From Enterosoma sp964427595 (GTDB lineage Bacteria > Bacillota_I > Bacilli_A > RFN20 > CAG-288): a stretch of DNA of 64,000 nucleotides. Numbering within the stretch: position 1 is the first letter of the stretch; each line of letters opens with the position of its first letter. Location: positions 1 through 64,000 of the forward strand of contig CAYRUQ010000003.1 of the NCBI GenBank assembly GCA_964427595.1, in the 5' to 3' direction. The notes beneath the pieces were generated by a model that was given only the letters and a program-made list of their open reading frames with translations, searched no databases and was not told where the DNA came from. The translations under genes were made by a program, and so were the position numbers. Shown piece by piece: positions 63,084 through 64,000 of this stretch.

Positions 63084-64000
63084 GTGAATAGAAAAAGAAA
63101 TAAAGTATCTACTTTTGCTAGTGTGATGTGCTGTGCTCTCGCTCTTTCATCATGTGTTTATGATTATTCGATAAACATACCTGTTACTTATGGTGAAAAT
63201 GTGACTTATAAGACTCCTAATTACAACAGCTCTTACTCAGCTAGCAATCTCAATAAAGATTTAGTTGGAAGTACAGTTGGACAATACTTTCTTCCTTCAA
63301 CAGGTGACAGCAAAATCTTAGTCATACCCATCGAATTTGAAGATGATACTTTCACTACTGCTGAATTAGAAACTTTAGAAAATACCTTCTTTGGCGGCGA
63401 AAATCAGACTGGTTGGCAGTCTGTTTATTCTTACTATTATGAGTCTAGTGGTGGAAAGTTAAGACTCTCTGGAGAAGTTACAAATAAATGTAAGCTTGAC
63501 ATGACTGTCGCTGAATTAGAAAGAGTCGCTGCAACCTATAGTGGCAATTACACAGATGAAATCGTCAAAATGGCTTTAGAGGCTTTAGATTCTAGCATCG
63601 ATTATCAAGATTATGATTCTAATGGCGATGGTGTCATCGATGCTGTTTGGTTAGTTTATTCAGCTTCTTATGATAGAGATTCTGATCTCTATTGGGCTTA
63701 TACAACTTGGGCGAGTGATTATAATACTTTCGATGATCTTTATTATTGTCAGTATTCTTGGGCGAGCATCGAGTTTCTTTATGAAGGCGGATATAGTTCA
63801 AGCAGATCAGATACATTAAATGGTGACGCCCACACCTTCATTCATGAGACCGGTCATCTTTTAGGATTAGATGATTATTATTCTTATGATTATGATGGCT
63901 CTTCCAATACCGATACTCCCGTCGGTGGTATCGATATGATGGATTTCAATATCGGTGATAATTGTTCCTTCTCTAAATACTTCTTAGATTGGTATGAGCC
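63084..64000 (+). CDS. M6-type metalloprotease lipoprotein (3' end cut by window)
   Basis: The GTG start at 63084 is behind GGAGA. A lipobox LSSC gives Cys24. The zinc motif HETGH lies in FIHETGHLLGLDDYY, followed by GIDMMDFN, the immune-inhibitor-A (M6) pattern. 305 complete codons are visible before the window ends. It is a secreted, lipid-anchored peptidase. Confidence 0.9.
   Translation, partial: MNRKRNKVSTFASVMCCALALSSCVYDYSINIPVTYGENVTYKTPNYNSSYSASNLNKDLVGSTVGQYFLPSTGDSKILVIPIEFEDDTFTTAELETLENTFFGGENQTGWQSVYSYYYESSGGKLRLSGEVTNKCKLDMTVAELERVAATYSGNYTDEIVKMALEALDSSIDYQDYDSNGDGVIDAVWLVYSASYDRDSDLYWAYTTWASDYNTFDDLYYCQYSWASIEFLYEGGYSSSRSDTLNGDAHTFIHETGHLLGLDDYYSYDYDGSSNTDTPVGGIDMMDFNIGDNCSFSKYFLDWYE

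Overview
The window looks like chromosome of a low-G+C anaerobic Bacillota (class Bacilli, the Erysipelotrichia/Mollicutes-adjacent gut lineages). Reasons: AT-rich DNA, strong AAGGAGG ribosome sites, lipoproteins with long Ser/Thr linkers, class III (anaerobic) ribonucleotide reductase, and CIRCE-controlled groES-groEL. TGA is used as a stop (for example at the ends of holB, ricT and recR), so it is not a TGA=Trp mycoplasma, although several gene arrangements recall mycoplasmas. I see no rRNA, CRISPR array, insertion sequence or prophage.

Layout. 1-1.2 kb: an unknown conserved protein and tRNA-Ser(GCU). 1.4-15.4 kb (minus): a nine-gene operon with a membrane protein, a MalK-like ATPase carrying a ~280-residue insertion, two permeases, two solute-binding lipoproteins, a staphylococcal-nuclease lipoprotein, a zinc-ribbon membrane protein and a 1049-residue OB-fold/Ig-like lipoprotein. 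I read it as a surface machine that cuts nucleic acid and imports the products. 15.8-16.7 kb: a TetR gene broken by two frameshifts, beside a small membrane protein. 16.7-20.2 kb (minus): an overlapping three-gene unit, a SIR2-like putative NADase plus two RDD-type membrane proteins, with a promoter bearing an inverted repeat and no ribosome-binding leader. This is the best candidate for an undescribed system.

20.3-25.8 kb (minus): a DUF362 protein, then the str operon rpsL-rpsG-fusA-tuf with a strong promoter and a structured leader; S12 has Arg at the streptomycin-linked Lys88 position. 25.9-27.8 kb: a BAX-inhibitor-1 family protein and a HAD phosphatase. 27.8-34.0 kb (minus): the replication/repair operon dnaX-ebfC-recR-tmk-holB-ricT-rsmI. 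34.1-37 kb: a leaderless membrane-protein gene convergent with prfA-prmC. 37.4-40.4 kb (plus): nrdD-nrdG. 40.3-43.1 kb (minus): SRP RNA and tadA, then groES-groEL. 43.2-47.6 kb (minus): a sugar/nucleoside operon (unknown protein, aldose epimerase, psuG), ung, and a HAD hydrolase.

47.7-51.2 kb (plus): a large membrane protein with LemA, and a DEDD exonuclease. tRNA-Lys(CUU) follows at 51.3 kb. 51.4-56.4 kb (minus): an O-antigen-polymerase-like protein, thymidine kinase and a P-type ATPase. 56.6-60.1 kb (plus): an RsgI-N-like small protein, then a yybP-ykoY (Mn2+) riboswitch in front of a P2-type Ca2+/Mn2+ ATPase. 60.3-64 kb (plus): a membrane-anchored protein, a Sir2 deacylase followed by helical small proteins, and an M6-type metalloprotease lipoprotein that runs off the window end.
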